Positions 24,461 through 36,417 of a stretch of 64,000 nt of DNA are shown here, piece after piece. Every line of letters starts with the position of its first letter. The first letter of the stretch is position 1. The stretch is taken from the NCBI RefSeq assembly GCF_051014445.1, contig NC_135137.1:34349501-34413500 (forward strand), written 5' to 3'. A model generated the notes under the pieces. That model was not told where the DNA came from and ran no database searches. It saw only the letters and a list, made by a program, of their open reading frames with translations. Made by a program: the position numbers and the translations under genes. The stretch is from Colletes latitarsis. Lineage: Eukaryota; Arthropoda; Insecta; Hymenoptera; Colletidae.

Positions 24461-25592
24461 AATTTTGGCGGGTTACGTCCGTATATTTCAAATATTTATA
24501 GACTGGGAATGTTCCATTTGTTCGACTGTATAAAGAAATTTTAAGTAGATCGTTAGTTATTTATATACGTGAATCAAAGTTTATAACGCTATATGCGAGG
24601 ATAATATGGGGTCTGGTTTCTTTATTAAACAGATTCTAGTTTAGCTTCATTAATTCCATATTAAATTCTGTATTTTGTAGTGATTCTTAAGACTTGCCTG
24701 ACTTTGGCGTCGTATTTTACTCTCCCTAAAGATGAAAAAGGTCTTCCCTTTCTACCTATAACCACTTTTTACTCGTCTCGAAAGTTCACACGAGTAATTG
24801 TCACTCTTACACTTTTATCTGCTGAAACGAAATTGCAAACTAAGAGAAGAAGTAAAGTAATAATTCAGCTTAACATCGCAGATTATTTGTCATCGTTGAA
24901 TTTATAACCTTCGCGAAGTATTATCGAAGTCCGATAAGTCGGTGCTCATCCTCTTACTGTGTTTAAGATATCTTTGGCTTTCCTAAGTTTAGCATTCCAT
25001 TACAAAGTTTTACTTTTACTTTTCACATTGTGTGATAAAATAGTTGCTGTGTAACCGCTTTGAAATTATTTAATATACAAAATACTACCCGGGGTGAAAC
25101 ATTGTTATCCTAATAATCGAATCTAAAATTTGAATCGACGATTCGTGAAAATAAAATTAGCCCGACTCTGGTGCAACAAGATATCGTCGTTAATATCAGA
25201 AATCTCTCCGATCCCGTGGACAGAGAAAATAAGAGAAACTCTAAAATTTCCTCGATTTTGTTCGTCGTAATTTGGACGGGTTACACCGTCTTCCCACGAG
25301 CATTCCGAGGAGCGATATAATTATACGAACTTGTTTCTCGATCCCCGAAACGAACCTGTCCCCTGCCACGGGATTCATCACACGATAATCACCGGCGGTC
25401 CGTCAAGATCCCGGGCGATACCACTGCGATCGAAAGAGCGGACAGCCGAGCGAGCGTGTCTTTAATTACCGTCAGCGAATATTTGCAGATTAACGGCGAC
25501 GGGACCCGGCACGGTAGCCGAAATAAATCTCTGGCAAAAAGGCGAACAAAGCGCGACAGGAAAGACGAGGGGGAACGGGTTGAAATAAGGCA
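24461..25592. other. AT-rich stretch without recognisable features
   Basis: AT-rich to 25.2 kb, then increasingly CpG-rich. I see no coding or repeated sequence. Confidence 0.6.
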
Positions 25593-25690
25593 ACGCACGG
25601 CAACTCGCGTGTAAAAATTCGCGTTCCTTCCCTCGCTCGGTGGCATCGCGCGCAAAATAACGGAGCGCTCGCAAATATTCCGTCTCGGAA
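25593..25690 (+). repeat. Dispersed direct repeat, copy 1
   Basis: This segment shares ACGGCAACTCGCGTGTAAAA and the following ATTCG.GTTC.TTCCCTCG, AATAACGGAG and ATATTC.GTCTCG blocks, in order, with 26505-26590. Translated on the minus strand both copies give similar strings in the same frame, ending EFLHAS.R. They may be remnants of one old mobile element or a segmental duplication. Confidence 0.7.
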
Positions 25691-26504
25691 GCCCCGAGCA
25701 CCGAACGGTCGAGATTAATAATATCCAAAGCATACGACGAACATCGAGACGTTAATTGCAATTCGTTATCGGTAATAGAAGCGTCGAACAGAAGCAACTC
25801 GGGAAATACAAGAATAATCTGACATTGTGTACTGGAGATTTTGCCATTTTATTTATTAGAGGGAAATTATTGCAGAGCAGAGTTTATGGAGATCCTCTCT
25901 TAAGGTGTTCAGTTTCCGTAAAATTTCGTGCATCATTAATGGAAACGAATGAATCGATCTTCCTAATTAAATCCTTAGATAGGGAGAAAAGTCTGTATGC
26001 GATCAGACTATCGATGATTTCGAACGCAGCATTTTGAATGCCAATTGGTCCGCAATTACGAATATCCCGACCAACTTCCTACCCTTGTAACTATAAAATT
26101 TCATTACTACACGTTCAGCAATTCTCAATCGATGCAGTTGCAAACAAACATTGGATACGTGCGCATGAAATCGCGATGGCGTTTCGAAATAACCGCGCGT
26201 ATACGTATGTCTAAATAAATGAGTTATTGAAATAAAATGAACGTTAGTCGAACGATACGTGCAAATAATTCTATTTAAATAATGACACAAAGAGCGAACG
26301 TTGACAGAATTCGACGCGCCTGTCCATTGCTTGCCGTTTCTACTGATTTCCAAAGTCCGTTACCGTTACGGGCTCCCGATTTATTTAACTGAGGATCTGT
26401 AAAGAATGGCCCTGACCGATGTCCGCTACGCGAAGGAAGTCTGTTTTTTCGCCCGTACATGAATTTTCACGATAGTTATGCTACCCGTCGTTAATTTATG
26501 CGCG
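25691..26504. other. Spacer between the two related segments
   Basis: Mixed to AT-rich DNA with short overlapping frames. I see no further similarity to either flank and no gene. Confidence 0.5.
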
Positions 26505-26590
26505 TCGTACGGCGACTCGCGTGTAAAAATTCGGGTTCGTTCCCTCGGAGTATATAACGGAGTAGCCGCGATATTCGGTCTCGTGATTGG
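26505..26590 (+). repeat. Dispersed direct repeat, copy 2
   Basis: Partner of 25593-25690, in direct orientation about 0.9 kb away. ACGGCGACTCGCGTGTAAAA differs from copy 1 at one base. The copy is shorter because a CGCTCGGTGGCATCG-like stretch is missing. Minus-strand reading gives RLLRYILRGNEPEFLHASRR against RALRYFARDATERGKEREFLHASCRA in copy 1 (shown in parts only). Confidence 0.7.
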
Positions 26591-26673
26591 AAAAGAAGGG
26601 CTTGGAAGGGCTCCCGGAGCCCCCCGGGTTTAATAAGATTCAAGACATGCACCGTACGCGCCACATGTATACA

Positions 26674-26685
26674 CGCATATATGCG
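26674..26685. repeat. Perfect 12-bp palindrome
   Basis: CGCATATATGCG is self-complementary and flanked by alternating purine/pyrimidine sequence (ACATGTATACACGCATATATGCG region, 26663-26692). Alternating stretches of this kind can adopt Z-DNA or cruciform forms. No function is visible. Confidence 0.6.
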
Positions 26686-27741
26686 GGTACACGCGGAGGA
26701 TCGTCGCGCAAATCGTGCCGTGGTATCAGTATGCACGTTGTGGCGTCGTCCGATCATAATTAGCATTTAATTAATTCGACTAATGTGCGAAACACGTTTA
26801 TATTTACGAGGAGGTAAGCCCGGCAGCCTGGGCGAGTGTTGCTTTCCTTCGTCTCTACCTGTCCGAGTATTCTCTTTTGCCGTTCGTGGCCGGGACCGTG
26901 TGCCGTGCGTGCACGTGTGCGCCCCTGTATCGTGAGCACGGACTATAGACACTCGATTTCGGGCGTTTGATCAATTTACGAGCCCCGGCGACGGGACAAA
27001 AAGGCCCCGGATCCCCCTTGCGATCGCGCGACGTAGAAACGCAATTAATTCCGTTAAAATCTAAAAGGAATCGCCGGAACGCAATTAATTCCGCTAAACG
27101 AGCGAAGAAGCGTTCGGTTGAGCCGTTTAGGTAATTAGCGAGCGAGATTGCCTCGCGATTGTTGGACGCCGCGTCTGCGACACGCGAGGGCACAGGGCAC
27201 TCTTTGACTATTACGAAACGCATTTTTTTCACTCCCGAGAGCCTCTATGGCGCGAATAATACTGTTGGCGAAGGGCCCGCTTCTTCGCGAAAAAAGCGAG
27301 ACGAATAAAATTTCTCTGTGTCGGAAGCTTCCTGGTTCTCCGTACTAAACGTTATTTATATTTTTTTAGAAAAGTATTCGAAATTTACTTAAATATCGTA
27401 ACCACGGGTCGAGCCATTATTCAATTTGGCGTCGCTGCAGACAAACATTCTCCACTCGGTTGTATTGTTATTGTAGTTTATTGATTTTCGATTTATCTCT
27501 TTACGGAGACTCAACCCCAGCCTGCCTGGTAGCACTATATTCGACCAGCCACCCTGCGTTTCGCTGATAAAATATAAATCACCGTGAAATTTTTAGTAAT
27601 ATCCAATAAAATCGTATCACCGTAGACGAGCGTGACAACTATTTCGAAATAACGTCACGAAGCTTCTATTAATTTCTATTCTCTCTACGCTTTCTCTACT
27701 TTTACAATTAGTCTATTCTCGATCGCAGTGCTTGTTGCAAG
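26686..27741. other. Non-coding stretch with a short direct repeat
   Basis: ACGCAATTAATTCCG occurs at 27040-27054 and again about 39 bp on. AG|GTAAGC occurs at 26813 in a CpG-rich context after a short ATG frame (MCETRLYLRG), too short to judge. 27.3-27.7 kb is AT-rich. Confidence 0.5.
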
Positions 27742-28662
27742 ATGCTCCACGGTTATCGGTATCGATCGAGCGATCGAGAGAACCGGCGTCTCGAGCAGCG
27801 CACGAATCGACAACGGAGCCTCGCGATAAGGAACAATCGCTGCAATTTCACGCGCGAAGCATCGGTCCGGGCGGTATCTAGGATCGAGCTGGCCTTCGAT
27901 CGTCGTCGAACGAAACGCCCGGAGAAAAAGCGTCGAAGGACGTTTCTGCTGGCGAGGGTCGAGGCAGCCGGATACCACTCGACGCCTCTCGCCAACGCGG
28001 TTCTTTCTGGAAAAGCCACGGAAGAGAGGATGAATGGCGGTACTCGCGGCGATCGGGGTCGTGCTCGCGCGAACGAGTCGAGCATGTCGGACGCCGCTGA
28101 CGCCGAGCAACGGAACAGCAGCATCGGAGGCGTCGGTGTAACCGCAACAGCGCCAACAGCAACGCGCAACAACGCGTGTCGGGAACAGTACACCTACCAC
28201 CATCGTCTCTGGTTCCCTCCTCGCGAAAGTAGCGCGCTCGTAGCCCTCTTCTTGCATGGAAGAGGGCAACCGTGGCTCGCCTGGATCTCCGACTCTTTCC
28301 TCCGTCGACTCCTCTCGTCGTCCTTCTGCTCACCGTCTCGCTTCCGCTCCTACGCTGACGCGTCCTGTGCTCTCGCTTCGCCCTTGCACTCTCATCCTTC
28401 CATTCGACTCCTTGCCTGCCCCCTGCTCGCTTCTAAGGACGCTCGAAACCTGTTTATTCTTACGTCTCGCGATGGGATGCCGCGATCAGGCCCCAGAAGA
28501 CCGCAGGCAGCCGGCTTCCAGCGCGAGGATCCGTGCACGTGGGGGCCCGCTCACCGAAATACCGGGCCCGTTCGTTTCTATCGGACCCGCGACCCAGCCG
28601 TCGCGACAGAATCCTCAACCACTGGGCAAAATTCTAATTTCAAAGTTCACGGAATAAATTAA
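27742..28662 (+). other. CpG-dense block with a 306-codon open frame
   Basis: The plus frame begins with ATG at 27742 and stays open for 306 codons, the longest in the window. Minus frames of 146-194 codons and a second plus frame of 133 codons overlap it, so scarcity of stops in GC-rich DNA explains much of it. The translation is Arg/Ser/Ala-rich without domains. An inner start at 28084 reads MSDAADAEQRNSSIGGVGVT, with CAG/CAA-CAN repeats after it, resembling low-complexity N-termini of regulators. An inverted repeat GGGCCCG/CGGGCCC lies at 28543-28569. It could be a 5' exon or CpG island; I call neither firmly. Confidence 0.2.
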
Positions 28663-28756
28663 TATTTCGATTCGATTTCATGGCTGTGCATCTTTTCTGA
28701 GAGGAGATGTCAATAATTTTTCATTTTTTATTAAGAGAATATTATCCTACAAAGTG

Positions 28757-29102
28757 TTGAACGGGGGGCAATTGCAATCATTTTTGGTGAATAGACATAC
28801 CCCCGAAATCCTATCCACTTTCGAGAAAAAAATTCGAGTAAATGCTGAAAGTTATGGATGAAAAAAAAGATTTTCGAATCGTCCTGGAAAAATTATTTTT
28901 AGTTGCAGGGGGCAATTGCACGCATTTTTGGTCAACAGACATACCCCCAAAATCCTACTCAGTTTCGAGAAAAAAATTCAGTACGGTTGGAACTTTAAAC
29001 GTTAATAACTGTTTAACGAAGCCTTCATCAACAAATTGGTATTCTTGATTTTCGTCTTATTTTGGCCTCTAGAATTCCCCATTAAAATTTATCCCAGGCG
29101 TG
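28757..29102 (-). mobile_element. Fold-back repeat copy B, reverse orientation, two core units
   Basis: Reading the minus strand from 29102, the arm (CGCCTGGGAT.AATTTTAATG, then ATTCTAGAGGCCAAAATAAG) is followed by a core unit with TTGGGGGTATGTCTGTTGACC and, about 130 bp on, a second core with TTTCGGGGGTATGTCTATTC. After the second core (below about 28757) similarity to the other copies ends, so the far arm is missing. It is non-coding. Identity with the 61-kb copy is clear over the arm and first core. Confidence 0.8.
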
Positions 29103-30663
29103 AAGGCTAATAATTTTTTAATTCTAATATAGTGATTTGTAATAAGAAACTGTCGCACCTCGATATCGTTCTCCCGCGGTCCACCAGAGAAATAAATTAC
29201 ACATGGATAGTACGTTCCAAACGAAATGATTTTGAATAGGAGTATTTTATTTTTATCCTTGGCGAGAGAACTCGCAAGTTCAGCTCATTGTTTCGCGGAG
29301 AACTGATTTCTGGAACAATGGACCGTTGAATTCTGGGGAACAATGTAAGAGATGCCATCGGTTTACCGCTTTGCAGTAACTCTACATCAGGTCGCGTTAT
29401 TTTTAAATCATTCTGTCCAAAGCAAAAACCTCAGTCAAATCTAAAGGGGAGGGGAATCTCTTAAGTTTCGAAGGATACTAATTTCGAAACCGTGGAAAAA
29501 GTCTCCAAGAATCGACAAAAGAATTTGCATTGAGCAGAGCGTGGATTGTCGTTGAGGCACACCTTGGTAGCGAAACTTTTCGTCCTCGACCCTTGCGAAT
29601 ATTCTACACAGGGGAATGTGCTCGCAGGAAGGTGACACCGGATGGGGTGTCCGTTGGAGAAGTTCGAAGATTACACGAGGTCGTCGGAGATCGGCTCGCG
29701 CTGTTGCGAGCTTTATGGCAAGACGAGCACAGTCACGGGTGGCTGAACGGAAACAGGAAAGCAAATAACTCTGACAAGGGGAGTTTACCATTTGGACGAG
29801 CCAACGGAACGAAGCTTAAAAGCCAAAGGTCGTTGCGTAGAAAATCGTATAACGTTTGCCCGTATTTGATTAGTCATTTTGATAAAAAACTGTATTAACC
29901 GCTTAACGCTATAACTTCGAGCACACTCCACGCCCATGTTGCGTTTCTCCGTTAAAACGTGCTCGATTGGACATTCGAAAGCTTAACCAGTATAAAAACT
30001 ACCAAACGTGAACGAACAAAACTGTGTGGGGGAAAAATTAATAGTATGTTTTTACTACTTTTTTAAGTTGTAATTAAATACGATGGAATTACCATGTAAG
30101 CCGAACTATAAAAATAGAAGATGAAAAGATTCGCGAATTAGAAAGTACCGTGACATTAAAAACGTCTTCATTGCTTTGGAACGTCCATACTGTTAGAAAA
30201 AGGGATTATGTTGGTAGCGAGATGGAGGAAAAGTTTAATTCCAGGCAGTTAAATGTAGTAAGCCCCGCTTAACTCTTAGGATACGTTCTTAAAATTTAGA
30301 TGTCTAAACGAAACAGAGCCGAGCGAGGTTATTTTAACCTTAAATAGGAACAGGTGAAAGCATCTTATAGCATTTAAAGAAGCGTCTCTATTAACTTGAC
30401 TTGCCTGCTTCTGACCGTACTTAGTAATTCTATAATTTCAGCTATACATGAACTACTTTATATTCATTAGAACCGATTAAATTATTTAAAGGAGTATTAA
30501 TATTCAACTTACAACTTCATAATGGATAGGAATACGATGATTAGCCCTCGATTATTATTATAGACAGTCAAGTGAAGAAAAATAAAATATTCTTAAAACT
30601 CTACTTATATCATTTTTCGATCGATTGACTGAAATATGAATCTAAATTCAACTAATTTAGACA
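29103..30663. other. Non-coding stretch, AT-rich after 29.9 kb
   Basis: A 122-codon plus frame and a 116-codon minus frame overlap at 29.44-29.9 kb and share no features of real genes. The AT-rich part has nothing I recognise. Confidence 0.55.
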
Positions 30664-31300
30664 ATGACGGATTCCAAAAAAAAACTCGTTACGATCGCGG
30701 GTGTGATTTATCGTGGAACGATTCGCCGGTTCCGGATAGAATGGCTCGCCACGATTTTCCAGGAGGAAAGCGAAACCAAGAAAGTCCCCCGAGAGGTCGT
30801 CTCGCCTAATAGCAGTGGCTGCAAAGAGACCGATAGAAATTCCCGCGGAAGAATTTATCGGGCGATTAGTTTCGAAACTGCGGAAAGTGGAGCTGTCCCG
30901 GCGCGTCTCCGGGCGGGAAACGGGAGGAAGACAGAAGCGTGCACCGAGGGGACGGAGACTTAGGTGAGTCCGCGCGAGACGCACCAAGAACGCGTCTCTG
31001 GTACGAAATTGGCACCGGGGAAACACAGAAGCCGACGACGGGAGAAAGGGAGGAGGAAAAGACACCGACGGGACGCGGTGGAAGCGGACGTCGCGAAGTA
31101 GAATAAGAAAAGGCGAGCGCGTCGCCGTGTCTGGACGAGCACGAATTCCATCGCGTCGCAATCGGGTTGCTTAGAACGCCGGTCGCACTCCCATGCTCCC
31201 TTCTCGGTACCTGTACCACATCGAAGATACCGAGATACCATATAGAAGCGGCAAACGGTCTAGCATAAGAAGGCGGCGAACTTCTTCCTTGGCCTCCGCG
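30664..31300. other. CpG-rich block with a strong donor-like site
   Basis: ATG at 30664 (MTDSKKKLVTIAGVIYRG...) has a fair start context (GACAATGAC) and a frame of 99 codons ending in TAG. That stop overlaps TTAG|GTGAGT at 30959-30967, a near-perfect 5' splice site. A 169-codon minus frame lies opposite. The plus strand is purine-rich from 30890 to 31110. This pattern would fit a 5' exon of an unknown transcript, but no acceptor, TATA or homologue is seen. Confidence 0.2.
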
Positions 31301-34157
31301 AATCTCTGCCCTGCAGGCCGTATCCCTGCCTAGGCTCCAGCAACCTGTTTCGTCCCGACCAAGAGTGTGGCGCGCGAAGCGTCAGGTTACACGGCACAGT
31401 AATGATTCTTAAGATGAACGTCGTTCCGGGGTTGGCGCGTTCATCTTTCGTGCAGCGAACTCGAAATTCGATACCAAGAGATATTTAGACGCGGCGGTAT
31501 CGCTCAGCCTCGGAGTGGCCTTTATCTCTTGCCGACTAGCGAAGAAAAAGAGCTCGTATCGTGTTTCAAGTATCGTATTTCACGCGTCGCTGGATTTAAG
31601 GGGGATCCACCGAGTTCAACTTACGAATCGCGGCTGCATTTGGGGTCGTTTTAAGAATCATTAGTGATCCATAGGAGAAAAAAGAGATGGCAAATTTTCC
31701 CTGTTGCCTCTAGAGACAATGGAAAGACAATAGCAATGAAGTGGGGGAAACATTTAGATATCAAACGTAGGATCACTGTATTACGCGTATTCTTCATTTC
31801 CTCTACGGATACGATGAATCCTAATGGGGATAGGCGCGATAACCCGCGGGTACGTCGATACGTGGCTAGCAGCCTGACGGAATGCGAATTAGTCGGAAGA
31901 GGAAACTATGATTTGACGAGGAGTTCGCATACCAATGATGACGATGATAAAGTAATCGACTGGCGTTTCAATCGCAATAACTGAAGCGCTCGCTTCGACC
32001 ATCTTCTTGCACCAACGATCGCATACATCGTTTTGATAGATGCGTCGGGTTGACAGCTGTTATTGTCCACGATACGTCGTCTTTTCGGACATTTCGTAGT
32101 TGGATCCCCGTCAATTTTACGTAAAAAGAATAGTCGAACAATTTGTATGCTCTAGTAATCAATTCATGACTTTGTAATACTAATAGCTTTGCTACAAAGA
32201 GCAGTTTGTTACTGCGTTTCGTCTCGGATCCACCAGTCGGATTCATCAGTAAGGCTTATCTAGCAGAGCCTGCTTTGGACGTGACGCTATTAATCATTTG
32301 AATAATCTGTTCAAACTAATTGTGTAGTAATAAACTATCGAGTAATAGGAGACTGATCGAAAGATTAATAGCATTACGTCTTAGGCAAAACCTGTTAGAT
32401 AAGCGTTAACAAAGAGTCCAGCAGATTTTGGTCGAAACGTAACAATATTGCTCTTCGATACGAATAAGTGACAATTTTATAATTATTTTCAATATACTAG
32501 GAAAGAAACCCTGGTTTAAAGAAGAATATGAGCTATTATCGTTCTAAAATAAACAGAAAATAGAAAGAATCCTAATAACAAGGCGAAGCATAAGGAAAGG
32601 GATATCCAAATAAAATTTCTTAATGAATTTACTACTGTAACGTAGTAATAAATATATAAATATCTTTCGTATTTACTGAATCTTGGTGAACCAAAGTCGT
32701 GGTCCAGTGGGATTAGCGTTAAACATCGGAGAACTATATTTTCGATCGAGTAGAACGACAAATCTTTACCCACCGACAGGATTCTCACGGGCTCGTCTAC
32801 CCGCCAGGAAGGATTTGAAGTTCCAGGACTCGATCCCCTTTAAGCCGTCGCGTGTAAATCGAGCGGCAGCTACAAGAATTGAAATCAGATTTCGATTTCG
32901 GTTTTCCATTCTGCTTTACGTGCGCCCGGAGTCTCGCTATTGGAAGTCTTGCGCCAATGCGAATACCTACCGGTTCCCGAGATAGCCATTGATACTCATC
33001 GGGCTGTACGTCTGTGTCGCTTACAGGCTATACTTCGGATAACTATCATCCCCGGTGTATGTGTCCGTTCATGCGCGAGTGTAGGTGCGGGTACGTCCGC
33101 CCGAGAATACGATTATACGCCATAACTCCTGCGTTATTGTGCATCCCCTGCCAGTCTAACGCCGCGATACGTTCCCCGTTCATTTTTCCACATAAACATC
33201 GCATCCTCCCGCCGGCTATGTATTTTATCCGTCTTATTCTTACTCGCGAGACCGTGTGCGCGTCAGATACCAGCCTCTGGAGCCTCCATTACGTTCATAA
33301 TCGTTCCCACTCCTGGCATCCGAATTCCTTCTCACAAAAGGAACCGATTAGGACGAGCGACGAACAAATTTAAGAATAATTCAACGCTTTACGCATTCAA
33401 CATTCTTCAGTATTACCGTAATTCTCCTAAATGAAACGCTACTACGACAGTGTGATTACAAACTGGATAAACTGGGTTTACAATTGATCGTTTCTAAAAA
33501 CTAAATAAATAGATACAGAGAAAAATTTAGATCGTTTGTCTTAATTATTAATTAATCGTACATGCACGTTTACGATCGACAAATGAAACATTCCGAGGAG
33601 TAATTAGATACCATAATTTTTAATTTAGAATCCCTGGTGCAAAGAAGCTTAAAAGTAAATTGAAAATAAAAAAGTTTGAGGATAATACACGTAATAACAG
33701 GAAACCGAAAAACGAAATGAATTATGCATGGTCGTTCGAGTTGTAATCTGGGACGAGCTCGTAGTAATTACAACCACGGTTAAAAACTGTTTTTACTTTG
33801 TCGGAATTACAGTGATAGTTCGAAGTTTTCAATATTCGAAGTAACTTTTTTTAAAAACGATCGAACTCTAGTATTTTAGAATCATTTACCGAGATTGCAT
33901 CTCGCGGAATAGGATTTTCTTGTTAGAATCGCTGCTCGCGGAGTCGTTAACAAAATGACGTATACATTTTCCGCTCTGGATACTTATTTTCTATTACTTA
34001 ATTATACACTCGAAGTCGGTCGCCACTTCGCCGCGAAGATTCCAGAGACTCCTCAGCTACGTCCTCCTCGTAACCACGATGAATTGGTCACTTACTACTG
34101 GTAAATTAAATTTTATTACCAACATTCATTACGCTGTTACGTTCACACAAAAAACAC
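31301..34157. other. Non-coding stretch, AT-rich at 32.2-32.7 and 33.4-34.0 kb
   Basis: Only short overlapping frames (up to 119 codons at 33014-33373) without domains. A TTAATTATTAATTAATCG string at about 33540 is homeodomain-site-rich. I see no repeats or RNA genes. Confidence 0.55.
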
Positions 34158-34200
34158 TGACCTGGACTGACTTAGCAGTCCTCCAGCGCGGACCAGGTCA
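34158..34200. repeat. Nested inverted repeats
   Basis: TGACCTGG (34158-34165) is mirrored by CCAGGTCA (34193-34200). Overlapping its left half, GGACTG (34164-34169) is mirrored by CAGTCC (34176-34181) over a 6-nt loop. The two helices share bases 34164-34165, so they partly compete. TGACCTGG/CCAGGTCA also contains nuclear-receptor half-site-like AGGTCA. Function is unknown. Confidence 0.65.
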
Positions 34201-36400
34201 AATGTTATTAACATTTTTCGACGAGGTCTACATTACGAAGTACTTTAAGCCACTGTTGGGTAATAAACTCTTCAACCAAAAAACTTTTAGGTACCCGTTT
34301 TATTATTTTTAGTACGCCCACCTAGAAATTACGACTTTCTAACCGACGAGTCTCATCACTTAAAAGCTTAGCATAAATTCTTCTGTAAATAAAATTTCGA
34401 ATAACCTTTAGTACCAACTAATAGACGCAAAGAACGACGAAGGTAATTTCGTCGCCTAACGCGGATTCATCCAAGAATCGAGGCAGTATCCATCGAGCTA
34501 GTCTCGAACTATGCAATAAACCGACTGTATCCCATTTAACCGTCGTGATCCAAATCAGTGATTCTCAGGATCAACGCAATGTCTACGACAATACTCATCG
34601 CGCGACTGCGCCAAGATACCCGGGAATCCTAGTCTGCAAAGTCGAATAAGGCAGAGTTTCGTCGCTCTGGCGAACACAACGGCGAAGGGGTAGGACGTTG
34701 GAGATCAGCGGACCAACGAGCAGGAAGAGGAACGAAGACAGAGGCAGCTGGAACTTCGCGAAGTCTTTGCCTTCCTTCGTTGATTCCCTTCCAAGCCATA
34801 CCTAGGCTGAGCGCGGAACTAGGCCACCTAGCGCTTTATTTCCTCTCGTTCGCCCCCTTTCCTACGTCGTATACTGTTTTCTTCGTCTACCACCTGCAGA
34901 GGGAAATCCACCGGGACCGTAATACCGAACTTCTGCTAAATTAATTTCCAACGATTTACATATGTCGCCCGCTATCGTTATGATAACAATACGAGCCCTA
35001 CCCCGACCATCGTTCCCGGACTCCCCTATTTCCTCGTAAGAGGATTTACTCGCGATTGGTGGCGGTTTTGGCGACGAGGAATCGATAGCGCCCGCCAAGA
35101 TGGACGAAAGATTCCGGGCCGGGCGCGACGAGTAACGGATATCGGTAATTGGTTCGGGGGATTAGTACGGCAGAACGTAGATTGTCGGAAATAATTGAGA
35201 CAAAAGCTTCCCGATAAACGAATTTTCGTATAATCGATCGACGGGGACAGAGATAAAAAGCATGAGGAGCACGAGTAATTTGTGTTACCAAAGACTGGGC
35301 ACGATAGATTATTGCTGGGAAGTTGTACGCTTTAAGAGCTAGTCTTATCTCCAGCAATAATAGACTACTCCAAAATCAACGCTTCGTACTGCATGTTAGA
35401 AGTGTTTGCTTTATCGAGCCTACTAGTTTATTCAACTAATTATTCGTTAATTTTTCAGAGAAATTAGTTTGATTGATCTAATTTGAAATGACACGTACCT
35501 TTTAACTAAAATTTGGAAATTTACAAATAGCGAACTTCAAGAATTTAGTTCGATAATTGTATTTATATTAAGCAAAGGTAAATTGAGAGTAATGTAGAAA
35601 CGTGTGGAGTCAATCCATATTCCTGAAAGTTTTCCCGCGATTAATCGCATATTTTCGATTATGGAAAACGTCGGATTTCTCAATTTTCCTACAAACCTGT
35701 GGGTGTAATTCGAACAAAGCGCCGGAAGAATCGTGTAACATCGTAGGTTCGTTACCAAATCCCGGGCACGATTCAGCTGCAACGGAGTGCAGCTAGGTCA
35801 GATAGCTGAACCGCATATCACAGGGGTCTACTTTATGGCGAGAGAGACGGAGCGCGGAACAGGAAAAGGAGTCGGATCTCGTACAATTATCGCATTCGCT
35901 ACAGTTGCTTTACGAGCTTCGTTTGGAAAGGAAGTTCGTGTCGAAGAACTCCTCAAAGAACTCGTTTTGCAAATAAAAATTCCATATTAACTCCATAATG
36001 ACTATCCTGTTAAAAATCACGAACAGGGTTCGTCGATCCCAATCGTATCTCCCACGTCTTTCACTAACAATGTCTGAATCGTGCAAAATTACAAATATCC
36101 CACGACACACGATGTGCAAACAAACAATTTCTTCGAAACATTTTACAAAACGATAAATGGTATATTTTTAAGATTCGTCCTCGTTCTTTCCAGAGCGACC
36201 GTTCCAGTCCCGCGACCGCGTCGATAGAAATTTCCATCGCCGGATTCGGACATGTCGCGGTTCGTCGCGCGGCGCGTACCACCACGAATCTAAATCGAAC
36301 GTCTAAAAAAATTGTTGGGAATATATTGCAAACCATAAAAAGTCGATACCCGGCGAAAGGTCGTTCCCTGTTTCGTTCGCGTTCCCGGTGCCATCTGTCT
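34201..36400. other. Non-coding stretch without recognisable genes
   Basis: Mixed composition, with frames under about 105 codons overlapping on both strands. AT-rich at 34.3-34.5, 35.4-35.6 and 35.9-36.2 kb. I see nothing that needs annotation. Confidence 0.55.
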
Positions 36401-36417
36401 AAAAAAAAAAAAAAAAA
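36401..36417 (+). repeat. A17 homopolymer
   Basis: An uninterrupted run of 17 A follows CATCTGTCT. No retrotransposed body is recognisable upstream, and no target-site duplication is obvious, so it reads as a simple repeat rather than a retrocopy tail. Confidence 0.8.

Noticed and set aside
36401..36417. Poly-A tail of a retrocopy
   Set aside because: No recognisable retrotransposed sequence precedes the A run and no target-site duplication was found.
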